Under the pieces are notes generated by a model, which saw only the letters and a list, made by a program, of their open reading frames with translations, ran no database searches and was not told the origin of the DNA. From Pseudomonas silesiensis (lineage in GTDB: Bacteria > Pseudomonadota > Gammaproteobacteria > Pseudomonadales > Pseudomonadaceae): a stretch of 64,000 nucleotides of DNA. A program made the position numbers and the translations under genes. Positions 44,324 through 53,386 of the stretch are shown in pieces. Within the stretch, counting starts at the first letter, position 1; each line of letters begins with the position of its first letter. The stretch is from assembly GCF_001661075.1 (NCBI RefSeq), contig NZ_CP014870.1:2190501-2254500 (forward strand), read 5' to 3'.

Positions 44324-45423
44324 TGATTTACCTCTGGAATGATTAAAACCAATTTGCCCAGGTGCGCCTTGCTCAAGAAGTCCTCTTGTGCTTGATGAAT
44401 CTCATTTAGCGGATAGGTTTTAGCCACAACGGGACGTATTTCACCCGACTCTACATATGAGATGACATTGGTTAAAACCTCGTCCTCTTGAAAAGTGCAG
44501 CCATAAAGAGTGAGGTCTTTGAGGTAGAGTGTTCGAAGATCAATCTCTGCCATAGGGCCCGCAATTGCACCCGCAATGGCATACCGGCCCCCGAGACGAA
44601 GTACCCGTAAAAGATCTGGCCAGTCCTCACCCCCGACGATGTCGACCACCACGTCCACAGAGTTTTCGCCCAGGATCGAGACAAAATCGGCTTTGCGATC
44701 AAGGATGCGATCGGCGCCCAGCGCTTGCACCTCTGATGCTTTGGCGGCAGAACACTGCGCGATGACCGTCGCGCCCCTTCGCTTGGCAAGTTGCACGGCG
44801 GCAGATCCCACGCCTCCCGAAGCGCCGGTGATTAACACCACCTCGACACCCAATTTCGTTCTGTGCAACATGTTTTCTGCAGTTGAGTATGCGCAAGGTA
44901 TCGATGCCAGCTCTGCATCTGTCCAATCGCATTCAACCTTGAGTGTTTCTTTCGAGGGTGCAACGGCAAACTGTGCAAAGCCGCCGTCACATTCGCTACC
45001 AAATGTCCAACATTCATAGGGCCTATGGTCGACGTAAGTACGTAGCAGATTGCTTACTATCACGCGTTCGCCGATGCGTGAAGCTGCAACACCTTTGCCA
45101 ACGGCAACGATGTAACCACAGCAATCCGCACCTTGAATGCGTGGGAATTTCAACGAGGCGCCTGACCAGGAGGCATCATCGCCGTTCACGCTGTCGAATC
45201 CGCCTGCACCACCGGAGCCGGTATCGCTGCTAATCGACTTGGAGTACCAACCAATCCTCGTGTTGATATCCGTATTATTGACAGCAGAGGCACGTACCTG
45301 AATCAGCACTTCACCGTCCTTGGGTTGGGGGACGGCTACATCAGTCCGGTATTCAAGTTGCTCTAGTCCACCGAGTCCATTTAGTAGCACTGCATGCATC
45401 GTTGCGGGTATTGAATGTGACAT
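44320..45423 (-). CDS. MDR-family (zinc-type alcohol dehydrogenase-like) oxidoreductase
   Basis: 367 residues. GroES-like half with [19 protein letters not shown] and [20 protein letters not shown], Rossmann half with [23 protein letters not shown]. The NNTD in place of the catalytic-zinc cysteine pattern suggests a zinc-free quinone-oxidoreductase-like member. Translationally coupled to the HpbD-like epimerase, so it probably processes an intermediate of the same betaine route; such a dehydrogenase is not part of the described Hpb pathway. Substrate unknown. Confidence 0.85.
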   Translation of the reverse strand: MSHSIPATMHAVLLNGLGGLEQLEYRTDVAVPQPKDGEVLIQVRASAVNNTDINTRIGWYSKSISSDTGSGGAGGFDSVNGDDASWSGASLKFPRIQGADCCGYIVAVGKGVAASRIGERVIVSNLLRTYVDHRPYECWTFGSECDGGFAQFAVAPSKETLKVECDWTDAELASIPCAYSTAENMLHRTKLGVEVVLITGASGGVGSAAVQLAKRRGATVIAQCSAAKASEVQALGADRILDRKADFVSILGENSVDVVVDIVGGEDWPDLLRVLRLGGRYAIAGAIAGPMAEIDLRTLYLKDLTLYGCTFQEDEVLTNVISYVESGEIRPVVAKTYPLNEIHQAQEDFLSKAHLGKLVLIIPEVNQ

Positions 45424-45490
45424 TATGTCCCCCTAATGTGGCGGTCGAAATTCGATGCGTCGCTTATTGAGTATTTTTTTTGTGAGAAAG

Positions 45491-46477
45491 CTAGACGTCA
45501 TAACGAGCTTCCTTTGAAGGCGGATGACCGAAGAGGGTGCTGTAGCATCTGCTGAAATGACCAGATGAGACGAACCCACAGGCAATGGCAACATCGATGA
45601 TGGCTAGTCTCGAGTTTTGTATCAGTCGCCGGGCCGCTGTCAGTCTTAGCTCCAAATAGTATTTTTGAGGAGGGGTGCCTAATTGCTTTTGGAAAAAACG
45701 TTGAATTTGACGCCTGGAAAGTTGAACGCAGCTTGCAAGTTGATCGAGGTCCAATGGTTCTTCAAGATTAGACTCCATTAGCTTGATGATGTCTCGCATT
45801 GGCGCGGTGACTTTTTGGTCTCGCGTGATACTTGTAGTACGAAAACGAGATTGGTCATAGTCCAGCAGATCAAACACAGCGTCTGCTACTTTCGGATCGA
45901 GAACCTTGTAAAGCCATTTAATCATGACTTGAAAAGCGCCTGCGGGCGTGGAAGCGGTGAGCCGGTCTCGATCAAATACCACGGTGTCCAGCGTCACGCT
46001 GGTAGTTGGGGAGTACTCCGCCAACGCTATTCTCTGCTCTGCATGAATTGCGCAGCGGTAACCATCTAAAAGCCCGGCCTTGCCAAGATACCAGGCGCCG
46101 TTCCAAAGCCCTCCGAGCGCGACAGGTAGGCTTGCGAGTTTTCGCAGCAGGTTTACCAGCCAATTCGGAACCGTTCTCGGTGTACGTAGACCACCGCATA
46201 TCACCATTAAGTCCAAATCGGAAATCCTGATGTCGGTCAATGGTGTATCGGGTCTGATTGGTATTGCCAAGTCGCTTATGACTTCAGAGTTGTTTCGACT
46301 GAAAGTATGTACTTTTACAGCGCCTGGATGAATCTGATTTGCTGTCACAAGAACGTCTAAGCACTGGGTGAAACAAGTAAGAGAGAAGTTCTCGAGCAGC
46401 AGAAACCCTATAGTTGACACTTTGCGAGTTTTTGGTCGCGATTCAATTGACTGAGCGCCAGGGATCTGGGAGGTCAC
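45491..46477 (-). CDS. GATase1-like AraC-family regulator with altered elbow residue
   Basis: 328 residues from a GTG start (46477) with AGAGGA seven bases ahead. The N-terminal DJ-1/PfpI-like domain has VALGGLWNGAWYLGKAGLLD, where the usual elbow Cys is Gly; the C-terminal AraC double HTH is intact (LDLDQLASCVQLSRRQIQRF, IDVAIACGFVSSGHFSRCY). Related to the betaine sensors GbdR and CdhR and to the paralogue at 9953. It lies between the MDR-epimerase operon and the Rieske gene, all on one strand, and is the likely activator of region 5. Confidence 0.9.
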   Translation of the reverse strand: MTSQIPGAQSIESRPKTRKVSTIGFLLLENFSLTCFTQCLDVLVTANQIHPGAVKVHTFSRNNSEVISDLAIPIRPDTPLTDIRISDLDLMVICGGLRTPRTVPNWLVNLLRKLASLPVALGGLWNGAWYLGKAGLLDGYRCAIHAEQRIALAEYSPTTSVTLDTVVFDRDRLTASTPAGAFQVMIKWLYKVLDPKVADAVFDLLDYDQSRFRTTSITRDQKVTAPMRDIIKLMESNLEEPLDLDQLASCVQLSRRQIQRFFQKQLGTPPQKYYLELRLTAARRLIQNSRLAIIDVAIACGFVSSGHFSRCYSTLFGHPPSKEARYDV

Positions 46478-46595
46478 ACTCGAGTCCTCTTGATATTTTT
46501 CATATCAAACCGTCCTGCTAGCTAGTGCTGCGGAATCAACATCGATTTTGGTCAGGGTGGTCCGTGTAACAGCGAACACCCTGTGTTTATTCTTA

Positions 46596-47831
46596 TCAAA
46601 TCGCCTGAGACGCGGTCTCAGTTTCAGCCAGGCGCCTTGTCATCAACTCGCAGTACCAATCGACGAATTGGCAGACGCCATTCTCGACCAACTGCGAGTA
46701 GGGGCCGGGCTGGTAAGCTGGCGAGGTCACGCCGACTTGGGCGCCTTCCACTAAACGACGATCCTGATCGTTAGTTGCCATCCACACCTTGGTGAGGCGT
46801 TCGAGATCGTAATCCACCCCTTCTTGGGCATCCTTAGGCACCAACCACTTGGTAGTGACCACCGTTTCACCTGGGCCTCGGGGCAAAACACGAAAGCTCA
46901 GAGCGTGATCGCCGAGAAAGTGGTTCCAGGTCGATGGATAATTGAAGTACAGCAGAGCACCGATATTCTCCACGCCGCTGCGATCCAAACGACGGTTAAC
47001 GGCAGGTTGACCGTCCATGGTGTAACTGCTGGCTCCATGGTCGAGCGGAATTCGTGTCATACGGAACTGTCCGGCTGGATCCATAACGAGCCGACTGGCC
47101 AAGCCGCCAGCTTCACAAGTGTTCCAATAGGCGGTTAACTCAGGGTCTTCCTCGCCGGAGATGCCCTGTACAGAGGCGATCTCGGTATAAGACTGGAGCA
47201 ATTCCGGGTGCGTACCGTCACAGTGGTAGCACTCGCGGTTATTCTCGAACACCAGTTTCCAATTGCCTTTCTCAACCAGATTAGCTTCGAAGGCTACCTT
47301 GCAATCCTCCAGATGGTGAGGGCCAATAAATGGCGATACGGCGCTTCGGAACTTTTCGAAATCAGGAGCAACCTTTGCCACACAAACGTAAATGTAGCTA
47401 TGCACTACCTCACAATGAGCAGGCAGCAGATCATGGTCCGCTGTGTTGAATTCAGGGCCCATATTGCCGGCGTACAGTAGTTTGCCGTCCAACTCGAATG
47501 TCCATTTGTGGTAAGGGCATACCAGTTTCGCTACCTTCCCCTTATCTTCCGTACAGATCTTTGATCCACGATGGCGGCATGCGTTATGGAACGCACGGAT
47601 GTTGCCGTCTTTTCCACGCACGATTGCGATCGGGTAATCGCCAATCTGTAGTGTCAAATATTGCCCCGGCTTTTCCAGCTCAAAGGTGTGACCCGCAAAG
47701 ATCCACTCTCGATGCCAAATTTGCTCGCATTCTTGACGGTACACATCAGGATCATTATATGCAGCGCCCGGAAGCCCGTGCTGTGTTTTACGTTGCTTGA
47801 TCAGGTCTAATACGGCGGTGTGTTGTTGCAT
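46596..47831 (-). CDS. Rieske non-heme iron oxygenase (betaine demethylase-like), no cognate reductase
   Basis: 411 residues from ATG 47831; an AGGAG lies 11 bases ahead, while a start 15 codons upstream has no ribosome site. Rieske ligands are Cys85/His87 (CRHRG) and Cys105/His108 (CPYHKW), and the iron site is ENNRECYHC-HPEL with His203 and His208. Same subfamily as the oxygenase at 5879 but clearly diverged. In Hpb clusters the corresponding oxygenase demethylates cis-4-hydroxy-D-proline betaine. No FNR/ferredoxin gene accompanies it, so electrons must come from elsewhere, possibly the reductase at 4746. Divergent from the LysR gene. Confidence 0.92.
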   Translation of the reverse strand: MQQHTAVLDLIKQRKTQHGLPGAAYNDPDVYRQECEQIWHREWIFAGHTFELEKPGQYLTLQIGDYPIAIVRGKDGNIRAFHNACRHRGSKICTEDKGKVAKLVCPYHKWTFELDGKLLYAGNMGPEFNTADHDLLPAHCEVVHSYIYVCVAKVAPDFEKFRSAVSPFIGPHHLEDCKVAFEANLVEKGNWKLVFENNRECYHCDGTHPELLQSYTEIASVQGISGEEDPELTAYWNTCEAGGLASRLVMDPAGQFRMTRIPLDHGASSYTMDGQPAVNRRLDRSGVENIGALLYFNYPSTWNHFLGDHALSFRVLPRGPGETVVTTKWLVPKDAQEGVDYDLERLTKVWMATNDQDRRLVEGAQVGVTSPAYQPGPYSQLVENGVCQFVDWYCELMTRRLAETETASQAI

Positions 47832-48060
47832 TTTTTTATGCACTCCTAAGTAGGGGCTTTTTTGCACTGACCGCATCGCTGAAGGCTTGGTTTTCGACCC
47901 GCTTTAAGCGCGAATGGGCTACTACGCTGTAGCCAATTCGGATAACCTGCCGCTATGCATGCTTCTCGATATGGGGCGCTGGTGCCTTGCAAATAGTCTA
48001 TGGCGAGGTCGTCAACGTTAAGAATCGACATTTTTTATAGGCTAATGATGACCTACTGTT

Positions 48061-49050
48061 ATGGTTAAGCAGACTGAACCCGATCAGACCTTGATCAAGA
48101 TGCCTTCGCTACGCGCTGTGAAAGCGTTTATCGCGGCAGCCAAGTATCAAAATTTCACGCGCGCTGCCGAGGCGCTGTGCGTCACCCAGGCTGCAATCAG
48201 TCGCCAGATACGGGAGTTGGAAGACCATCTGGGGACGGAGCTTTTTGACCGGGCAGGGCGGGCGGTCAAGCTCACTGATGCGGGTTCCAATTTCTATGAT
48301 GTAGTGCAGCTATCATTCAGCAGTATCGCTCAAGCGGCTGAGCGTATGCGCAGCAATACCAGCGCCAAACACGTGGTCACGCTGTGTTGCTCGCCCGCAT
48401 TCACCAGTTTTTGGCTGGGGCCCCGACTTCCCGCGTTCTTTGCGGCCCACCCTGAGATTGACCTCAACCTGGTCGTAACCCAGAATTTCCTGTCAATGGA
48501 GACTGGTGTTCATCCAGATATCATCATTTGTAAAATGATGAAGAGTCATGATGGGTATCACAGCCAACCTTTGGTATGCGACGTGATTTACCCAGTGTGC
48601 ACACCTCAATATCTGGAGCAGCATCCCGAGCTGCAATCCATCCAGGGCATTCGTGATAGCGCGTTGCTGAACCTGAGTCCTTATGGCCGCTCGCAGGTAG
48701 CGGAGCATGTGGACTGGAGCGGATGGTTTGCCCATCACGATATTGACCTGAAAGCCCGACCTCGTACGGCGCCGCATTTTTTTAACGCTAACGACTACAA
48801 CCTGCTTATCCAGCTCGCATTAAATCACCAGGGCGTTGCTCTTGGCTGGCACTACCTCGTGGCTCCTTTGGTCGAGAAAGGGCTGCTGGTTCGCCCAGTC
48901 AAAGAGAAGCTGGTGCACCGAGAAACCCTGCACTATCTGAACGTCAACGAAGACAAAGCCCGAGACCCCAGTTGCTGCAAGCTGCGGGATTGGCTTATCG
49001 CGCAGTTCGAGAGCGGGTTGCTCGAGGATCCCGACGCCCAGGAAGCATAA
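48061..49050 (+). CDS. LysR-family transcriptional regulator (GcvA-like)
   Basis: 329 residues. HTH: SLRAVKAFIAAAKYQNFTRA, AEALCVTQAAISRQIRELED, ELFDRAGRAVKL. GcvA-type effector domain (SPAFTSFWLGPRLPAFFAAH; GVALGWHYLVAPLV). Divergent from the Rieske oxygenase over 229 bases and upstream of the lyase/oxidase/ALDH/ABC genes, so it is well placed to control both. It parallels the LysR in region 1 (7239) in family and setting. Confidence 0.9.
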   Translation: MVKQTEPDQTLIKMPSLRAVKAFIAAAKYQNFTRAAEALCVTQAAISRQIRELEDHLGTELFDRAGRAVKLTDAGSNFYDVVQLSFSSIAQAAERMRSNTSAKHVVTLCCSPAFTSFWLGPRLPAFFAAHPEIDLNLVVTQNFLSMETGVHPDIIICKMMKSHDGYHSQPLVCDVIYPVCTPQYLEQHPELQSIQGIRDSALLNLSPYGRSQVAEHVDWSGWFAHHDIDLKARPRTAPHFFNANDYNLLIQLALNHQGVALGWHYLVAPLVEKGLLVRPVKEKLVHRETLHYLNVNEDKARDPSCCKLRDWLIAQFESGLLEDPDAQEA

Positions 49051-49459
49051 CCCCAGATCATCAATTGCTCAGCGTAAAAGTCGCTGTGTCCCAATCTCGC
49101 TTGTCATTATTCTTTCACCATGAAATCTGAATGCGAAATGAACGCTTCAAGGTGATTGGATGAACATTATTTCCTGATTGTTTGGTTCCTATTCCAGAGG
49201 CAGGACGCTTGTACCCACTGGCATTGGAAATTGCCTTGGAATAAAGAAGATGAATCTACGACTTATTGAGCGCTCAACGAGTGCCAGGTAGATACTCGCA
49301 TTTTATTTATTAATTAATGCCGGCATTTATCTGTCGAGTAAGTATCGGAAAGGGTTTCGGTGGCGGTAATAACTCGCCTCGTGCTCACGAATCACTACCC
49401 CCCGGCTGAGAACTATCTGGCTGAATGTTTCCAGCTAAAACAAGATGAGGTTTGAATCA
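49051..49459. other. 409-base gap, promoter region of the catabolic-transport operon
   Basis: No gene seen. The DNA is markedly AT-rich around 49300 (ATTTTATTTATTAATTAATG), as expected for a promoter. A ribosome site GAGG stands nine bases before the lyase ATG at 49460. Confidence 0.5.
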
Positions 49460-50353
49460 ATGTCCGCATTCGCTTTTTCCGGTGTCAATCTTGCAATCAC
49501 TACTCCGTTTGATGCGCAGGGCAAAATCGATTACCCGCGTTTTGAAGGTTTGATTGAGCGCTACATCTCCGCTGGCGTGCAAGGGTTTGTCCTGAGCTCT
49601 GGCACGGGCATGCATGTTTACCTGAGCAAAGAGGAATCCAGGCAACTCGTAGCTTTCGGTTCCAAAGTCATCAATGGTCGCGCACGAATAATTGTGCAAA
49701 CGTCTGCTTTGCTTGCGGACGAAGTAGTAGAACGCACCCGTCATGCGGTCGATTGCGGGGCGGATGGCGTCATGGTGCTGCCGCCGTTTTTCGAAGGCCC
49801 GACCGATGACCAGGGGATCATCGACTTCTATTCCACAGTGTCTGAAGCCGGGCTGCCAATCATCGGCTACAACGTGCCTCAGGCTGTCGGCGTAGAAGTT
49901 ACGCCGTCCCTGTTCCGTCAATTGAGTGAAATTCCAAATTTTGTATCGGTCAAAGACAGCAGCGGTGATCTTGCGGCGCAGGCGTCGCTGATCCGTACGG
50001 GCTTGCCGACGATGAATGGCGCCGACCCGCTGGTGCCATACGCTCTCTTTGCTGGTGCTGCCGGCCTGATTTGGGGTGGGGCAAATATGGCCCCCCGCTC
50101 TTGCGTAGCAGTGGTAAATGCCGCCTTGGAGCAGGATTGGATTCGTGCTCGTGAGATCTGGCGCTCGCTTGAGCCCGTTATGTCGTTGATCTGGCAGGGT
50201 GACTATGTCCAATCAGTTTATGCAGGTTCGGAGATCACCGGCTACGGAGCTGGAAATCCTCGTCGACCATTGGCGCGTTTATCCGCTGACAAAATTGATG
50301 CGCTCAAGGCCGCCCTTGAACCACTGATCGCTCTCGAGTCCAACCTCGCCTGA
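49460..50353 (+). CDS. DHDPS/NAL-family lyase or deaminase (pyrroline-hydroxy-carboxylate deaminase-like)
   Basis: 297 residues; ATG 49460 was preferred over 49445 because only it has a Shine-Dalgarno. TIM-barrel class I aldolase family with Schiff-base Lys165 (SVKDSSGD) and YNVP (Tyr137), but SGTGMHVYLS replaces the GTTGE motif of true dihydrodipicolinate synthase. In hydroxyproline pathways a family member deaminates delta1-pyrroline-4-hydroxy-2-carboxylate to 2-oxoglutarate semialdehyde. The neighbouring FAD oxidase and aldehyde dehydrogenase would supply and use these compounds. First gene of a likely seven-gene operon. Confidence 0.8.
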   Translation: MSAFAFSGVNLAITTPFDAQGKIDYPRFEGLIERYISAGVQGFVLSSGTGMHVYLSKEESRQLVAFGSKVINGRARIIVQTSALLADEVVERTRHAVDCGADGVMVLPPFFEGPTDDQGIIDFYSTVSEAGLPIIGYNVPQAVGVEVTPSLFRQLSEIPNFVSVKDSSGDLAAQASLIRTGLPTMNGADPLVPYALFAGAAGLIWGGANMAPRSCVAVVNAALEQDWIRAREIWRSLEPVMSLIWQGDYVQSVYAGSEITGYGAGNPRRPLARLSADKIDALKAALEPLIALESNLA

Positions 50354-50371
50354 CGACTTGGAGTAGAAATC

Positions 50372-51697
50372 ATGTACGTGGCCACCAAGTTTCCAAAAAA
50401 CAGTAGTCGTTCAGCTTGGGTTGAGATGCTTCCTCCGCGAAAGCCTGGATTGTCCCTTAATGGGGCCGTGATCGCTGACGTTGCAATCATTGGCGCTGGC
50501 TTTGCTGGATTGTCTGCTGCACGACGGTTATCGCAGCTGGATCCAACACTGCGAGTTGCCGTGCTGGAAGCGGGTGTCGTCGGAGAAGGTGCCACCGGGC
50601 GTAATTCGGGGTTCATTATCGATTTACCCCACGAAGTCAGCTCGGAGGATTTCGGTGACACGTCAACAGAGCGTGCTCGGCGGGATATCACTCTCTATCG
50701 CACCGCAATTAGCCTGGCCACGGACATGGCGAAAGAATATGGCTGGGGGCGTGAAATCATAGATCCCTGCGGTCGCTTCAGCGTAGCGATTAGCCAGAAA
50801 GGCGATTCCCACATCGTTAACTACGCTCGCCAGCTACAGGGTTTAGGTGAGTCCCACCAGTTACTTGATGCCAAGGGTATCTACGACGTGACGGGCAGCC
50901 GCATATACACCTCCGGGCTTTACATGCCTGGAACAGTGATGGTGCAACCAGCAGCCTACATTCGAGCTGTTGCGGATAGCCTGCGAAGCCCTGTGACGTT
51001 GTACGAGAACTCCCCAGTCCAGTCGTTCGAGAAGCAGTCTGGCAATTGGTTATTGAAGACAGCCAACGGCTCCGTCACGGCCAAGCGGGTCATCTTGGCC
51101 AACAATGGTCATGCTCAGAGCTTCGGCCTGTTTCGCGGGAAGATGTTGCACGTCTTTACATATGCCTCCATGACCGAGTCTTTTGATCCAAATCGACTCA
51201 GCGGAAAACGCGACTGGGCGGCGACACCAGCATTACCAATGGGAACTACGGTGCGTCGTGTAAGTGGCGTTGACGGTGACCGCATCTTGATTCGCTCACG
51301 GTATTCATACCACGCGGGATTGGAAATCAACGAGGGTCATGTACGAAGCGCAGGTCGGGTGCATGACAGTAAGTTTGCAGATCGTTTCCCTGATCTTGCT
51401 GGAGTGAAAATGCAGTATCGCTGGGGCGGCCCTATGGCATTGACCTGGAACAGCGTGCCGATTTTCGGGGAAATTGAACAAGGTCTGTTTGCTGCTTGCG
51501 CTTGCAATGGCCTGGGTGCTTCGAAGTCGACGGCAGCTGGCATCGCTGCCGCAGAAGCGGCTCTAGGGGTGAAGTCTCAGTTGGTTGAGATTTTCTCCAA
51601 CTATGACTCACCGAAAAATCTGCCGCCTCAACCGTTTCTAAGCATTGGTGCGAAGGCTGACTTAAAGCTACGGGAATGGCGCGCAGGTCGTGAGTGA
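50372..51697 (+). CDS. FAD-dependent amine/imino-acid oxidoreductase (DadA/PuuB-like)
   Basis: 441 residues. FAD motif AIIGAGFAGLSAARRLSQLD, GEGATGRNSGFIIDLPHE, and C-terminal YRWGGPMALTWNSVPIFGEI and CACNGLGASKSTAAGI. Homologous to the protein at 11768. Predicted either to strip the remaining N-methyl group (as HpbA-type demethylases do) or to oxidise the D-imino acid to its pyrroline, the substrate of the lyase encoded 18 bases upstream. Gamma-glutamylputrescine oxidase (PuuB) is the closest generic label but no polyamine genes are nearby apart from the PuuC-like dehydrogenase. Confidence 0.87.
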   Translation: MYVATKFPKNSSRSAWVEMLPPRKPGLSLNGAVIADVAIIGAGFAGLSAARRLSQLDPTLRVAVLEAGVVGEGATGRNSGFIIDLPHEVSSEDFGDTSTERARRDITLYRTAISLATDMAKEYGWGREIIDPCGRFSVAISQKGDSHIVNYARQLQGLGESHQLLDAKGIYDVTGSRIYTSGLYMPGTVMVQPAAYIRAVADSLRSPVTLYENSPVQSFEKQSGNWLLKTANGSVTAKRVILANNGHAQSFGLFRGKMLHVFTYASMTESFDPNRLSGKRDWAATPALPMGTTVRRVSGVDGDRILIRSRYSYHAGLEINEGHVRSAGRVHDSKFADRFPDLAGVKMQYRWGGPMALTWNSVPIFGEIEQGLFAACACNGLGASKSTAAGIAAAEAALGVKSQLVEIFSNYDSPKNLPPQPFLSIGAKADLKLREWRAGRE

Positions 51698-51748
51698 GCC
51701 CCTTAAAAATTAAGTGAATTATTGCACCTATCATGAAGGAGACGAGCC

Positions 51749-53254
51749 ATGAGTGATCTTTTGACGGCAACTGAATACGCTGCCATTGCAGAAAACCTGA
51801 CTTTCCCTAACGGCACATTTATCAATGGAGCCTTCCGTTCAGCTGCATCTGGAAAGACGCTCGAAACCAAAAACCCTGCGACTGGTGAAAAGCTGACCGA
51901 CTTGGCGGCGTGCGGCGCGCAGGATGTTAATGATGCAGTCGCTGCGGCGAAAGAGGCTTTTGAAGATGGCCGCTGGCGTCTTCAGCATCCTGCTGAGCGC
52001 AAGGCCGTGCTGTTGAAGCTTGCCCAGCTTATGGAAAGCCATGCACATGAATTGGCAGTGTTGGAAAGTCTCGACAGCGGCAAACCGATTCGTGAATGCC
52101 AAACTGTAGACGTGCCAGACACTATCAATACGCTTCGTTGGCACGCCGAGCTGATCGACAAGATCTACGACAATACTGCGCCCGTCGGTAGCAACGCATT
52201 GACAATAGTAGTACGTGAACCCATCGGGGTAGTTGGCTGTGTACTACCGTGGAACTTCCCCCTTTTAATGCTGGCATGGAAAATCGGCCCAGCGTTGGCC
52301 GCAGGCTGTTCTGTGATTGTCAAACCAGCTGAGCAAACGTCACTGACTACTTTGCGTGTAGCCGAGTTAGCCCATGAGGCGGGAATTCCACCTGGTGTGT
52401 TCAGCATCGTCACCGGCACGGGTAAAGATGTGGGTGAGCCCATAGGTCTCCATCCGGATGTGGATATGGTGTCTTTTACCGGGTCTACGGCCACTGGACG
52501 GCGCTTTTTGCATTATTCGGCCGACTCCAACCTCAAGCGCATTGTTCTGGAATGTGGCGGCAAGAACCCTGCCGTGGTCATGAATGATGCTGAAGATCTG
52601 GAACTCGTCGCTGAACAAGTTGTGAACGGTGCGTTCTGGAATATGGGAGAAAATTGTTCTGCTACCTCCCGACTGATCGTCCATGCCGATGTGAAGGATG
52701 ATTTGCTGGGGCGCATCGCTGCTCATATCGGCGAGTGGAAAATGGGTAACCCTTTAGATCCGCAGAACCGTCTGGGTTCGCTGATCAGTTCCGCGCACTT
52801 CGAGAAGGTCAGCTCCTACCTCGAGAAGGCAAAAGATGAAGGACTTCATGTGGTCGTCGGCGGCAATACAGAAGCGGGCATTTATGTAGAGCCGACAGTC
52901 ATCGATGGCGTAGGTCGCGACAGCAGCCTGTTTCAGGAAGAAATCTTTGGCCCGATTCTGGCGGTGACTTCATTTACGTCAGTGCAGGAGGCTATTTCGA
53001 TTGCTAACGATACCGTCTACGGACTGGCAGCGTCCGTGTACACCGGCAACCTGCGTACAGCGGTCAAACTATCACGTGAGATTCGAGCAGGCGTGGTGAC
53101 TGTCAACTGCTTCGGCGAAGGTGACGCCAGCACACCTTTCGGTGGCTACAAACAATCCGGGTTCGGAGGCCGGGACAAATCTGTGCACGCGCACGACCAA
53201 TACACTGAACTTAAGACGGTGTGGATGGATGTGTCGGATCGCTCCGTGGAATAG
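51749..53254 (+). CDS. Aldehyde dehydrogenase (PuuC/KauB-like)
   Basis: 501 residues. LPWNFPLLMLAWKIGPAL, FTGSTATGRRFL, LECGGKNPAVVM and catalytic Cys in MGENCSATSRLIV, with C-terminal GGYKQSGFGGRDKS. By sequence type it is closest to gamma-glutamyl-aminobutyraldehyde / omega-aminoaldehyde dehydrogenases. In this operon it most likely oxidises the semialdehyde produced by the DHDPS-like lyase, the step done by 2-oxoglutarate-semialdehyde dehydrogenase in hydroxyproline catabolism. GGAG precedes the ATG. It differs in subgroup from the ALDH at 8284. Confidence 0.88.
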   Translation: MSDLLTATEYAAIAENLTFPNGTFINGAFRSAASGKTLETKNPATGEKLTDLAACGAQDVNDAVAAAKEAFEDGRWRLQHPAERKAVLLKLAQLMESHAHELAVLESLDSGKPIRECQTVDVPDTINTLRWHAELIDKIYDNTAPVGSNALTIVVREPIGVVGCVLPWNFPLLMLAWKIGPALAAGCSVIVKPAEQTSLTTLRVAELAHEAGIPPGVFSIVTGTGKDVGEPIGLHPDVDMVSFTGSTATGRRFLHYSADSNLKRIVLECGGKNPAVVMNDAEDLELVAEQVVNGAFWNMGENCSATSRLIVHADVKDDLLGRIAAHIGEWKMGNPLDPQNRLGSLISSAHFEKVSSYLEKAKDEGLHVVVGGNTEAGIYVEPTVIDGVGRDSSLFQEEIFGPILAVTSFTSVQEAISIANDTVYGLAASVYTGNLRTAVKLSREIRAGVVTVNCFGEGDASTPFGGYKQSGFGGRDKSVHAHDQYTELKTVWMDVSDRSVE

Positions 53255-53386
53255 ACCGAAATTGAGGTTGTCAGGCTCTCTCCTAAGTTGGCTGGCAACC
53301 ACTTTAGCTAAGTGAAAAAAGGCTACATGTCACTCACGCAGTACGCCTGAGAAGGCGATTATGAAAACCTCTGTAGGGGATACACC

